A stretch of DNA of 64,000 bases from the NCBI RefSeq assembly GCF_003013395.1, contig NZ_PXZM01000029.1, positions 221,748-285,747 on the forward strand, in the 5' to 3' direction. Of the stretch, positions 1-11,100 are shown in pieces. The notes beneath the pieces were generated by a model. The model made no database searches. It saw only the letters and a list, made by a program, of their open reading frames with translations, and had not been told where the DNA came from. A program made the translations under genes and the position numbers. Origin of the DNA: Brevibacillus fortis (GTDB taxonomy: Bacteria; Bacillota; Bacilli; Brevibacillales; Brevibacillaceae). The first letter of the stretch is position 1. Every line of letters starts with the position of its first letter.

Positions 1-3000
1 GGTAGGAAGGCTGATACGTCGCGGTTTTGCGTCGTTGTAAAGGACTTCCCACTCGATATCAAGACCCTTGCTCCACAACTCGGCTGCTTTTTCGCCCTCG
101 CCTTCTGCAAACAGCTTGGAAATTCGCTCACGATTCGTCTCATTCTTTTTCAATAGGGAGACTTCATGGCTTGCTTGCTTTGCGTTCCCTTTAAAGTTAC
201 CCGCTATTTGTTCCGCTCCACTCAAAAAGTCATCCAGCTTTTGAATGAGCTCTTCTGTATCTTTGACAATAAAAATGGCCCTGCTCTCCATTGCTTCTCT
301 TCCCACTTGGAGGGTATAGGCCAAATCTGCTATATGGACTCGTTCATGATTATCTCTAAGGAAATCCACTAGTTGCTGAGCATACGCGTGTACGCGATCA
401 TCGTTTTTAGCTGATAGCGGCACGAAATAAACGCGATTGTTGTCATCATCTCTTACGCTGCCACGATTAGCTCCTGCCCCAGCATTCCATTGTTCAAAAA
501 TGGCATGCGCATTCGTCCCGCCAAGGCCAAATGAACTCAATGCTGCTCTGTGGGGAACGGGTGCATCCTCCCATATTTTGAGCGTATCAACCACATAAAA
601 CGGCGACTGATCCAAATGGATATTCGGATTCGGCTTTTCATAGTTTAGCGATGGAGGAATTTCCTTATGGTATAAGCTTAATGCTACTTTAATGCAACCT
701 GCTAACCCTGCGGCTGTATCGAGATGTCCAATATTGGTCTTAACCGATCCAAGTCCGCAGTACTGTTTATTGGTTGTGTATTTTGTATACACTTCATTGA
801 GCGCTGCAAATTCTATCGGATCGCCTAAATAAGTGCCCGTCCCATGCGCTTCAATATAGCTAACTGTTTCAGGATGAACCTTGGTGTCATCTAATACTTG
901 CTGAATCACTTCAGCCTGACCTTTTATACTTGGCGCATAAAATCCGACTTTATCTGCCCCATCATTATTGATGCGAATTCCTCTCATAAGGGCATAGATA
1001 TGATCGCCGTCCTTGATCGCATCGGAAGCTTTTTTGAGGACAACCACGCCGACTCCTTCTCCACCGATCATTCCGTCTGCTGAGGCGTCGAACGTCTTGC
1101 AGTGACCATCACTGGAAAAGTTCAATCCGGCTTGATAGACATACCCTGTATAAGTCGTAGGGAAAATAGTTGCGCCCCCTACTAAAGCCACTTTCGATTC
1201 TCCCGATTGCAGGCTGCGATAAGCCAGATGCAAGCCAACCAGCGAGGAAGAACAATTGGAATGGACGGCAAAGCTCGGACCCTTCAGCCCCATTTTATGA
1301 GAAATCATCGTTGGAATGGTTCCACCTTGCGCCAAAACCCACGATACATATTCATTGGGGTCCTTCATGACATTCGGTGTTTCCTTGGTAAAATGCGGCA
1401 AGAGTGCTTGATAATAACTATTGCTCGCCGACATAAATACACCCGTTTGCGGAACCTGTTTCGGTGTATACCCTGCATCCTCCAATGCTTTCCATGAATG
1501 GGTCAATAACAGTCGAAACTGCGGGTCCATAAATTCTGCGTCTCTGGCTGAAAGGTGGAAGAACCCTGGATCGAAGTGATCCTTCCCTTCAATGGTGGAC
1601 TGCACAGGGATAAAATTAGGATTCTGTAAGTATTCATCCGGTAGGTGTAATTGATCTAATTCCTCATTAGAGAAGAAACGCACACTTTCTACGCCATTTC
1701 GTAAATTCTCCCAAAACTCTCTATGATTTTTAGCTCCCGGGAAGTGGCAGGAGATTCCAATAATCGCGATGCTATCCTCATAGTATTCAGGATAAGTCTC
1801 CTCCACTTGTACTCCGCTATTCGCCGTTGCTTGGTTCGGATTGACAACATCTGCTTGCTCATCCGATTCATTCTCTTTTACTGTTGCGATATATTCGCTA
1901 ATCTCCCTAATATTGACGTACTTAAAGAGAGTGGTCACATTAAGATCGCAATGAAACTCTTCCGTCATTTTGGCAACAACCATGGTAGCTAGAATCGAGT
2001 CTCCACCTACATCGAAAAAGCCATCTTCTGTGCTGATCCCCTCTACATTCAGGACATCCTGCCAAATCTTTAACGTCCGCTGTTCAATATCAGATTGCGG
2101 CAGACTCTGTTTCTTTGCCTGTGTTACCATAAGCTTTTGATTCAGTAGCTCTGTGCGATCCACTTTTCCATTAGCCGTTAACGGGATTTTATCCATGGAA
2201 ATAAAAAATGCCGGGAGCATATACTCTGGCAGATTCTTTCTCAAATAATCCCGTAATTTTGATGGCTCAAGCCGTTCATGGTTGGCACCTGCTTTCGGAA
2301 CATAATAAGCAACTAACCGTTTATGATCTCCCTCTTCTTTCACCAACACGACAACGCTTTGGATCTGTGGATGAGCACTTAATTGGCTCTCGATCTCACC
2401 CAATTCAATTCGAAAACCCCGAATTTTCACTTGATGATCGATTCGTCCTAAATACTCAATCGTTCCATCAGGCAGCCAACGTGTTAAATCACCTGTTTTA
2501 TACAACTTGGTTCCCGGTGTAAATGGGTTATCCACAAACTTCTCTGCGGTTAGCTCTGGGCGATTCAAATAACCGCGAGCTAAGCCTTTCCCCGCTATAC
2601 AAAGCTCTCCTGGAACACCTACTGGAACCGGATTCATATGGCGATCAACAATGTAGAGCTGCGTATTTGCGACAGGTCTACCAATCGGTGTATTGCTACT
2701 GACCAGTTCATTTTCAGAGCAGGAGAACCATGCTGCATAAATGGAGGCTTCTGTTGGTCCGTAAATATTTTCAATCTTTGCCTTTTGAAAAGTGGCAACC
2801 GTCTTTTTCACCAACTCTTTTGGAAAGGCCTCACCCGCAACCATCACATATTTTAGCGGGCAATGCTGTAGGAATGGCTTATTCTCCACAACGCCGTTTA
2901 CGAAAACATTAAGCATCGCTGGAACAAAATTGACATGCGTCACGCGATGCTTCACGATGTATTCGGCTAACATCTCCGGCAATTTTTCCCCATGTGGCGG

Positions 3001-5145
3001 AAGAATGACCAGATGTCCTCTGCCAATGAACCAACCAAACAGCTCGGACAAAGAAACGTCAAACACATAGTTAGTTTTCAGCAGATAAACGTCGTTCTCC
3101 ATAACGGGATAACGGGATTCCAGGAAAAATAGGGTATTGATGATACTTTCATGACTCACCATAACCCCTTTGGGTTTCCCTGTGCTTCCTGATGTATAAA
3201 TTACATAAGCTAGATTGGTTGGGTTTACTTCCCTGTTGAGCGTTTTCTGTAGCTGGGCTGTCTGCTCAACTTCTTCCCAATCCCTGTCTAACACGAGGCA
3301 TTTCGTATTTTCTCCTGTGAAGGAAGTTAACTTGTCCAAAAGGCTAGCGTGGGTAAGCACCAAAGTGGTCTTGCTGTCTTCCACCATGTATACCAACCGC
3401 TCTGTGGAATAGGTTGGGTCTAATGGAACATAAGCTGCCCCAGCTTTTAGAATGCCTAAAATGCCTATGACCATTTCCAAAGAGCGTTCGACACAAATCC
3501 CAACTGTAGCTTCTGGACCTGCTCCCTTGGCCTGCAAATAGATCGCCAGCTTGGTAATCTGCGCATCCAATTCACGGTAGGTCAACGATTGATTTTCATA
3601 AACAACAGCCACGGCATCTGGCGTTTGTTGGACTCGCTTTTCGAACAAATCATGGATGCATAAAGCCTGTGGGTATGCCGCTTCAGTCGCATTCCACTCC
3701 ACGAGCAGCATGTTACGTTCTTCCACAGAAATAAGTGGTATCTCATCCAAAGCGATCTCAGGATTTTGGATGACTTCGTTTGCGATATTCTGATAGTGCT
3801 CTGCCATCCGCTGTATCGTCGCTTGATCAAATACATGTGGATTGTATTTCAGATTCAATACAAACTCGGCTTCCTGCTCAAACACCTCTAACTCAAATTC
3901 ATACTCACCCTCTTGATGAATACCATCAATCAATTCGATGGGCAGCTTGTTTTGGCATTCATCATAAAGTCGCTGCAAGTTTTGTGATTGCAGAAAATTT
4001 TGGTACGTAAAGATGATGTCGAATACGGGTGAATTTCCATGCAGTCGAGGAATGTTTGCTTCTCGAACCATCGCTGGAAAAGGGTAGACCGCATGATCCA
4101 TGCCGTCAATCAGTGTAAGCTGCAATTCTCGAATGAACTGGGAGAAGGGCTTTTCCCCTGTTACCTGGCTGCGGATGGGGATCATATTGACAAAATAACC
4201 GATCAGAGAATCGAATCTTTCTTCTGGACGTCCCATCGTCGGCATGCCGACAATCACATCTGTTTGAGCTGTATAGCGATACAATAAGGCTTTAAATATC
4301 CCTAACAAGAGAACTGATGGGTTCATGCGGTAATGCTTGGAGAGCTTCTTCACCTCTTGACTCAATTCTCGTGAAAATACGTGCGTAAAAACCTGCCCCT
4401 CAAAGCTTGGTGCAGAAGAACGTGGACGATCGGCAGGAAGCTCCAGCTGTGGCAGCGTCCCTGACAATTGCTCCAGCCAGTAAGAACGATGTTCCCCACC
4501 TTCCACACTCGCCATCATGTCCTGTTCCCACTTTACGAAGTCAGCGTAAACGGTTGAATTTGGTGTTACGTTTGGCTGTTTTCCTTCAACCAGCTCGATA
4601 TATGTATGGACGAATGCTTGTAGTAATAGCAACGAGGAATGTCCGTCAAATATCATGTGATGAATCGTAATCAGGACAAAATGCTCTTCTTCTGCGCGTG
4701 ACAATAGATGAATGCGAAGCAAAGAACCCTTTTCCAATGAAAAGGGTTCTTTTACTTTTTTCCTGAGATACGGCAAAACATCCTGAGACGTTAGGTGCGA
4801 GATGTCATCTTGCTCAATGGCAAGCGATTGCTCCAGGCGATGAAGCAGATAAGGAACACCTTGCTCTTCCATAATCGAACTCTGTAAAATCGGATGCTGT
4901 TTTCGTACAAGTTGGCAAGCCTGTTTAAATAATGCTACGTCCCATTTCTGGCGGATGCAAAAGCATAACGGAACATTATAAGCACTCATGGTAGGAGACA
5001 TTTTTTGCAACATCCACAATCCTTGCTGCCCGACGGACAGAGGACTTGTAAACGATGGGTTTTCCAGCTCCAGAAGCTTCTCTTGGACTTCCTCAGCAGA
5101 CAGCTTACCTTCTTTGTAAGCCATGAGAATTTCCCGTCGCATCAT
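1..5145 (-). CDS. Hybrid NRPS-PKS protein, C-A-PCP-KS-..., 3' part outside window
   Basis: Extends a polyketide chain with one amino acid and passes it to a further KS module. Visible domains (1715 codons, frame open at base 1): a short N-terminal docking helix; condensation domain about 20-430 with HHMIFDG near residue 163; adenylation domain about 450-1000 with TSGSTGKPKG and GPTEAS; PCP with GGDS serine near 1050; KS about 1120-1545 with active-site Cys near 1298 (NCSSS), EAHGTGT near 1433 and NIGH; then the usual trans-AT post-KS linker to the edge. No AT domain is present. By GrsA alignment the A-domain pocket reads D-V-S-F-M-A-I-I-Y, which I cannot assign to an amino acid. The start is the first of two ATGs; its ATGA overlaps the stop of the upstream PKS and an AAAGGAGG site lies 6 bases before it. 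Confidence 0.95.
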   Translation of the reverse strand, partial: MMRREILMAYKEGKLSAEEVQEKLLELENPSFTSPLSVGQQGLWMLQKMSPTMSAYNVPLCFCIRQKWDVALFKQACQLVRKQHPILQSSIMEEQGVPYLLHRLEQSLAIEQDDISHLTSQDVLPYLRKKVKEPFSLEKGSLLRIHLLSRAEEEHFVLITIHHMIFDGHSSLLLLQAFVHTYIELVEGKQPNVTPNSTVYADFVKWEQDMMASVEGGEHRSYWLEQLSGTLPQLELPADRPRSSAPSFEGQVFTHVFSRELSQEVKKLSKHYRMNPSVLLLGIFKALLYRYTAQTDVIVGMPTMGRPEERFDSLIGYFVNMIPIRSQVTGEKPFSQFIRELQLTLIDGMDHAVYPFPAMVREANIPRLHGNSPVFDIIFTYQNFLQSQNLQRLYDECQNKLPIELIDGIHQEGEYEFELEVFEQEAEFVLNLKYNPHVFDQATIQRMAEHYQNIANEVIQNPEIALDEIPLISVEERNMLLVEWNATEAAYPQALCIHDLFEKRVQQTPDAVAVVYENQSLTYRELDAQITKLAIYLQAKGAGPEATVGICVERSLEMVIGILGILKAGAAYVPLDPTYSTERLVYMVEDSKTTLVLTHASLLDKLTSFTGENTKCLVLDRDWEEVEQTAQLQKTLNREVNPTNLAYVIYTSGSTGKPKGVMVSHESIINTLFFLESRYPVMENDVYLLKTNYVFDVSLSELFGWFIGRGHLVILPPHGEKLPEMLAEYIVKHRVTHVNFVPAMLNVFVNGVVENKPFLQHCPLKYVMVAGEAFPKELVKKTVATFQKAKIENIYGPTEASIYAAWFSCSENELVSSNTPIGRPVANTQLYIVDRHMNPVPVGVPGELCIAGKGLARGYLNRPELTAEKFVDNPFTPGTKLYKTGDLTRWLPDGTIEYLGRIDHQVKIRGFRIELGEIESQLSAHPQIQSVVVLVKEEGDHKRLVAYYVPKAGANHERLEPSKLRDYLRKNLPEYMLPAFFISMDKIPLTANGKVDRTELLNQKLMVTQAKKQSLPQSDIEQRTLKIWQDVLNVEGISTEDGFFDVGGDSILATMVVAKMTEEFHCDLNVTTLFKYVNIREISEYIATVKENESDEQADVVNPNQATANSGVQVEETYPEYYEDSIAIIGISCHFPGAKNHREFWENLRNGVESVRFFSNEELDQLHLPDEYLQNPNFIPVQSTIEGKDHFDPGFFHLSARDAEFMDPQFRLLLTHSWKALEDAGYTPKQVPQTGVFMSASNSYYQALLPHFTKETPNVMKDPNEYVSWVLAQGGTIPTMISHKMGLKGPSFAVHSNCSSSLVGLHLAYRSLQSGESKVALVGGATIFPTTYTGYVYQAGLNFSSDGHCKTFDASADGMIGGEGVGVVVLKKASDAIKDGDHIYALMRGIRINNDGADKVGFYAPSIKGQAEVIQQVLDDTKVHPETVSYIEAHGTGTYLGDPIEFAALNEVYTKYTTNKQYCGLGSVKTNIGHLDTAAGLAGCIKVALSLYHKEIPPSLNYEKPNPNIHLDQSPFYVVDTLKIWEDAPVPHRAALSSFGLGGTNAHAIFEQWNAGAGANRGSVRDDDNNRVYFVPLSAKNDDRVHAYAQQLVDFLRDNHERVHIADLAYTLQVGREAMESRAIFIVKDTEELIQKLDDFLSGAEQIAGNFKGNAKQASHEVSLLKKNETNRERISKLFAEGEGEKAAELWSKGLDIEWEVLYNDAKPRRISLPT

Positions 5146-8100
5146 ATAATCCCTCCTTTGTCGATTAACTGTTCGATCTCTTCTAAACTTAGCTGGCCTT
5201 CTTTGAATTTTTGCAACATATCGACTGCGAGATTTTCCGTCCGTTCACCGCTAGCCTGAGACGTTGTTTCTACATCTGTAGTGGAAGCGATCTCTTTCTG
5301 ACTCAACTCTTTTATTTTTAAGGCAAGCAGATGAGCCAAGGACTTCATCGTCGGGTTCTCCAGCACTTCCCGCCCTCTGATTTTGATGTTCCAGCGCTGC
5401 TCTAAATGACGAATCAGCTTGGTAACCATGATCGAATCCATGCCATAGTCCAAGAAATATTTGTTAATCTTGATTTGCCCTTCAGAAAGGTGTAATTCCC
5501 GTGAGAGAAATTGCGCCATATCCCGCTGAATATTTTCCTCTGTTGGGCTGTCAGGGTTAATATCAATCGCTAACGTCTCTTTTTCCATAGGTTGACGGAT
5601 CGATTCAGTTCCAAGCTGCTCCTCCTGACCCTCGGAGCTGGAGAGCCAATAGCGGTCTCTGGCAAAAGGATAGGTAGGCAGAGATATCATGCGACGCTCT
5701 TGTGCATGCAAGGATTCCCAAGGAATTTTACCTCCTTGCGTCCAATGAAGGGCAAGCTTTTCCAGATTGTTTTCTGCTAAAAGAACCTGCAACACGGTAT
5801 CTCCTACCTTACCTGCAAGAAGATTTCTCACTCCTGCCTGGTCTTCTTCGAGGTCTCCTGTATAAATAGGCATCCATGTATTTGGTTCGCTGCCTTGTTC
5901 GAGCGCTTCCAAATACGCCTGTAATCCATGAATCAGTTCTTCTCGATCACGAACTACCATAGCCAACCTGCATTCCATGGCTTCTCGTTTCACTTGAAGC
6001 GTATAGGCAAAATCCGCTAAGGCAAACGCTTGCTGCTTGGCAAATGCAAGCATCTGCTCGGCAACGGCACGCAATCGCTCAGCATTTTTGGCCGAGAAAA
6101 CCACGATCTGGGGTGAAGTGGCAGAAGAAATGGATTTCATCTCAGTCTGCGCCGGCATATATTCTTCCAGAATCAAATGAGCATTAGACCCGCCTGCTCC
6201 AAACGAGCTAATCGCAGCACGGCGTGGAACCTCTCGTTCTTCTCCATTGATTCTCACCACTGGTCGACTCCACTTTTGTCGATCTTTTTGCAGATAAAAA
6301 GGCGTTTCTACAAAATCTAGATGCGGGTTCAATGGCTCCGCTTTTATCGATGGAACCAATTCCTGATGCTGTAGCTGCAAGATCACCTTTGTCAGCTGAG
6401 AAATACCAGAAGCTGCCTCGGCGTGACCGATATTCGATTTCACCGACCCAATCGCACAAAACTGAACATCATCCGTCTGCTTCGAAAAAGCATTCGTTAA
6501 CGCCTTCAACTCAATCGGATCTCCCAACAGCGAACCATTTGCGGCGGCTTCCACATAACTGACCGTCCGAGGATCAATACCCGCTCTAGCAAAATTTTCG
6601 TCCATCAATTGCGCTTGTGCATTCGGATTCGGCACGGAAAATCCATTGGTACGTCCGCCATGATTGGTCGCGGCTGATTTGATGACGGCTAAGATGGAAT
6701 CTCCATCTTCAATCGCTTTGGCTAAAGGCTTTAATAATACAGCGCCTACACCTTCTGCTGGTAAATATCCGTCTCCATCTCCAAAGCTTCTGCTGTCCGC
6801 GTGGCTTCCAATCATTTGGGCCTGACTTAAGCCTAGGTATTTCTTAGGATGGATGGAAACATTCACACCACCAGCGATAGCAAGCGAGCTTTCTCCCTTA
6901 ATCAAGCTTTCGCAGGCATGATAAATGGCAATGGCAGATGAAGAGCACGCTGTATCAATCGCCATGCTAGGACCTTGCAGATTAAAGAAGTAAGAGACTC
7001 GGTTGGCAATCGAATGGTAGGAAGAGAGGGAAATGATAGAACCCTTTTCCATATCTGTATCAAATGCGTGATACGGCTGATACATTGCCCCTACATAGAC
7101 ACCGACCCTATTATCATATTGACGTTGTAATACTTCTCGTGTGTATCCTGCTTCCTCAAGTAGATTCCACACCGTTTCCAGGAAAAGACGCTCTTGAGGG
7201 TCCATCATTTCCGCTTCCCGCGGAGAAATCTGGAAGAACAGCGGATCAAATTGATCGACACCGTCTATGAAGCCTCCCCATTTGCTGTATGCTTTTCCTT
7301 GACTGTTCCGAGCCTCGTCAAAATACAAGCTGTGATCCCAGCGCTCTTGCGGAATTTCTGTAATGCAATCCTTGCCATCCCGCAAATTGTTCCAGAACTC
7401 TTGTACATTGGAAGCATGCGGATAGCGACCAGAAATACCAATAATGGCAATGTCTCGGTCAGCTGCTGTTTGTTTATTTGCCTGCTCACGCGTAACAAAC
7501 CGTGAGAAACGACGGCGATGCTCTGTTATGGAGTCAGCAGTAGCGGGTTCGTTAGCAACATTCTCCACTGCACTTGTCTCTGCCGTTTTCCCAGCTCCCA
7601 TGATTCCGATGATTTTGTCTCGATGATGCGCCAAAAGATAGCCTGTCAACTCCTCTATGTTTTGGTATTCGTAGAATAACGTTTTCGACAGCGAACCGAA
7701 TGCTTTCTCCAATTGATTGGTCAATTGCATCGCCATGACCGAGTCGATCCCGTATTTCTCAAGCGGAGCATCCTCATCGATTTTATAAGCTGGCAGCTTG
7801 ATGACACCAGAAATTTCCTTTTTCAGAAACTCCCTTACTTTTGCCCGAAGCCCATCTTGTTGCGCAACGGAAACGGGCTGTGCTTTCTCTGTTTTTGCAG
7901 AGGTACTTGCGCTCTCTGCTGGTTGGAACTGTTGTTTCAATCTATCCTGGTAGGCATCTATCAAGTATTGCGAGACAGCAAAAAGCGTCGGGTACTCTAC
8001 CAGTTCAGTCGGAGTAAGTTCCAGCTCATAGGCTTGATTCAGCTTGTTTGTAAATTCGGTCAGCTTAATCTGGTCAAAGCCGTACTCATGGAGCTCGGCG

Positions 8101-11100
8101 CGGATATCAATATCCTCTCTATCAACCTTGAGTAAATCAGCGAACATTTTCAGCAAAGACGCTTGAACCTCGCTTTGCAAGCTGTTCGAATGAGCTGGTG
8201 GTGTCAAGGAGGGCACAGAGGCACCCATCAGCTGTTGCTTCATCCGTACAAGATCGCCTTCCATTACCATCAAGTGATCTAGTCCAGAAGCTAACCCCCG
8301 ATACAAGCAGTTGATACCCGAAGGCGTCTGCATGGCAACCATGCCAAGATCGTCCCACAATCTCTTTTCTGTCTCTTCGTCTACCTGCATTCCGCCCTCT
8401 TTCCACAAAGGCCAATTGATGGAGAGGGTCTGCCCCTGCCGTTCGCCTAGCGCGATCTGTTCGTTGCGGTAAGCCGAGTAGTTATCCATAAAGGCATTGG
8501 CAGTCGCATAATCTGCTTGGCCCATATTCCCCAAGCTTCCTGCCGCCGAAGAAAAGAGCACAAAGAAATCCAGATTAAGTCCCTTCGTCGCTTCGTCTAA
8601 ATGAACGAGTCCCGCAACCTTTGGCGCGAGCACTGCTTGTACCTCTTCTTGGGTTTTCCTCAGAATAAAGTTGTCGCGAGTCACGCCCGCGCTGTGAATG
8701 ATGCCGTGAAGATCGCCAAACTCTGTTTGAATACTATGGATCAAATCCTCCACAGCCTGTTTCTGCGTTACATCCACTTGGCGATATTCGATTCTTGCCC
8801 CGTTGTCTGTAAGCTTACGAAGCTTTGCTTGCTTCGCTTCACTAAGCGCAGAGCGTCCCGTCAGAATTAAGGTGATGCCATGGGCTTTCTCAGCCATGTC
8901 TTCGGCAAAAATAAGTCCCAAGCCACCTGCTCCACCCGTGATCAAATAAATCCCATTGTCTTTCCACGGCATGCTTGCTTCATGCTGTGGAGCTGCAACC
9001 TCACTCCATCCAGCAATATATCTCTTCCCTGACTGATAGCGAATCTGCCTGTCTGTTGGGCAAAGGCTGTTTGCTTTCAGCTTCTCTACCAATCCCTCTG
9101 AGTCTTCTATGGAATCGATTTCGATCAGCTGTCCGATTACTTTCGGGTTTTCGATCTGTGCCGTTTTCAAGAGACCAGCTATTCCAGCGAACAGCCGTTG
9201 TTCCGCTCGGAGAGGTGCAACGATTTGAATCAGCACCTTCCCCTTTGGTTTTGCTTGAAGAAGGACTTTTATTTCTTCAAACACCTGAGCAGCATACGCT
9301 TGGAATCGTTCCGCTATCCCTTGCTGATCGGAGTACAACACAAGGAATCTCACACCGTTTATCTCAGATTGACTGCTTTCCAAGGAAATCTTCCCTGGTT
9401 CGCAGAGCATCACCACATGTTGCTCATATTCAGGAGCTTTGGTTTCCCTAGGAGTGGCTTGTTCTATCCAAACAGGCTGAAGCATCAGCGTACTCGTGAT
9501 TTTGCCTGATTCCCCTGTACCTTTGCTGCCTTGTACAACTCCGGCAGATTTTTCACCTTCGAGCACCCTTGTTGTGAATCCCTTCATGCTTACGCAAATT
9601 TCACCCTGCTCATCACATAAATCAATGTCGAGCTTCTGCACTTTTTGCGTAGCTGCATTGTCGGTACTGTATCGAACCAACGCCCATACAGCCGTTGTAG
9701 AATCACTGTATATGTTCAATTGTTCTAAAGTAAAAGGCAGAGAAGGCTGAAGGTCGGAAGCACCCATTATGAAACCAAGTGATGCCTGTAAGGCAGCGTC
9801 CATGATACTCGGATGGAGTACAAATTTTCCTGCTGTATCCGTAACAGACGAAGGCAAGGAGAGCTTCGCCAGCACTTGGTCTGACCCGACAAACAACTTC
9901 TCAATCCCTTGGTGTGAAGGACCGTATTCCAGTCCAATCGCATGAAACGTTTCGTAGCATTGGCTAGCGCTATAACTACTCGCTGTGCACTGTGCTTGAA
10001 TAGCAGAAAGGTCAAGCATTGGCGCTTCCATAGCGGATAGTAGTACTGCTCTTCCCTGGCTATGTACTACCAGACTTTCCTGAGCTTCTCTTGACTGGCT
10101 GTAAATTTCAAAAGCGATTTCACCATTCTCTTCCGGGTATAGTCCCGTGTGTACTTGGATCGGTGCCTCTTCCACGATAACCGGTTTCGCCCACACGATA
10201 TTTTTAAGCTGAATCGCCGTCTGGTTATCAGGCAGGACACCTGCTGCCAAATCCACAGCCACTCGTGCCATCTCCAGATAAGCTACCCCTGGCAAGACCT
10301 TTTGCCCCTTCACGACATGATCTCTAAGGAAAAACTCCTGCCCTGTAAACGTCGAGCTATGCCGTTGTTCCGAAAGTGTAGACGTATTTTGATGAAGCAA
10401 GGGATGAACGGTAGCCAGCGCTCCTGCTGCGATAAGACCAATTGCTTGAGACTCCATCTTTGGCAGCCAATAGCGTTCTCTTGTAAAAGGATATGCAGGT
10501 AAACTGATTCGACGAGGCTTCGTATCTCCGTAGAGTTTGTTCCAGTTAAAAATCAGTCCCTGTACCCACATCTGCAAGATCTTTGCGTATTTCCCTTTGG
10601 TGATCCATGTATCGATTGCCTGCTGCAAATCCTCATCTGCGGCGAAAACATCCATCGTTTCTTTATTCCGCTTTACCTGACCCGTGAACAGGTCTTGGAT
10701 ATCATCCTCATCTTCCAAATAATTCGTTAACTTCGCTTCAAGCTCAGAGATCGACTTAACGATCACAGCGAACCGCTCTTCCATCGCTTCACGTCCTACT
10801 TGGAGCGTGTAGGCAATCTCTGTTAGATCGTTATCCGAAAGCATTTGCTCCCTAATAGCAGACGACAACCGCTGCACCTGCTCCCGAAGACGGTCTTTAT
10901 TCTTCGCTGACAATACGATGACAGCTGGATTTTTTTCTGAGATGCTGATTTGTTGGCGGTGTCCCTCTTCGATGTATTCTTCAATCACGAGATGAGCATT
11001 TGCCCCTCCCGCACCAAAGGAGGATAACCCCGCAATCCTTGCATGTTCTCTCGATACTCCGTTGATTTCAATCACGGGTCGCTTCCATTCCGCCAGCTCT

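Noticed and set aside
1207..1497. 96-codon and similar plus-strand frames across the PKS region
   Set aside because: They lie antisense to long, clearly coding PKS frames with unmistakable domain motifs and lack ribosome binding sites.
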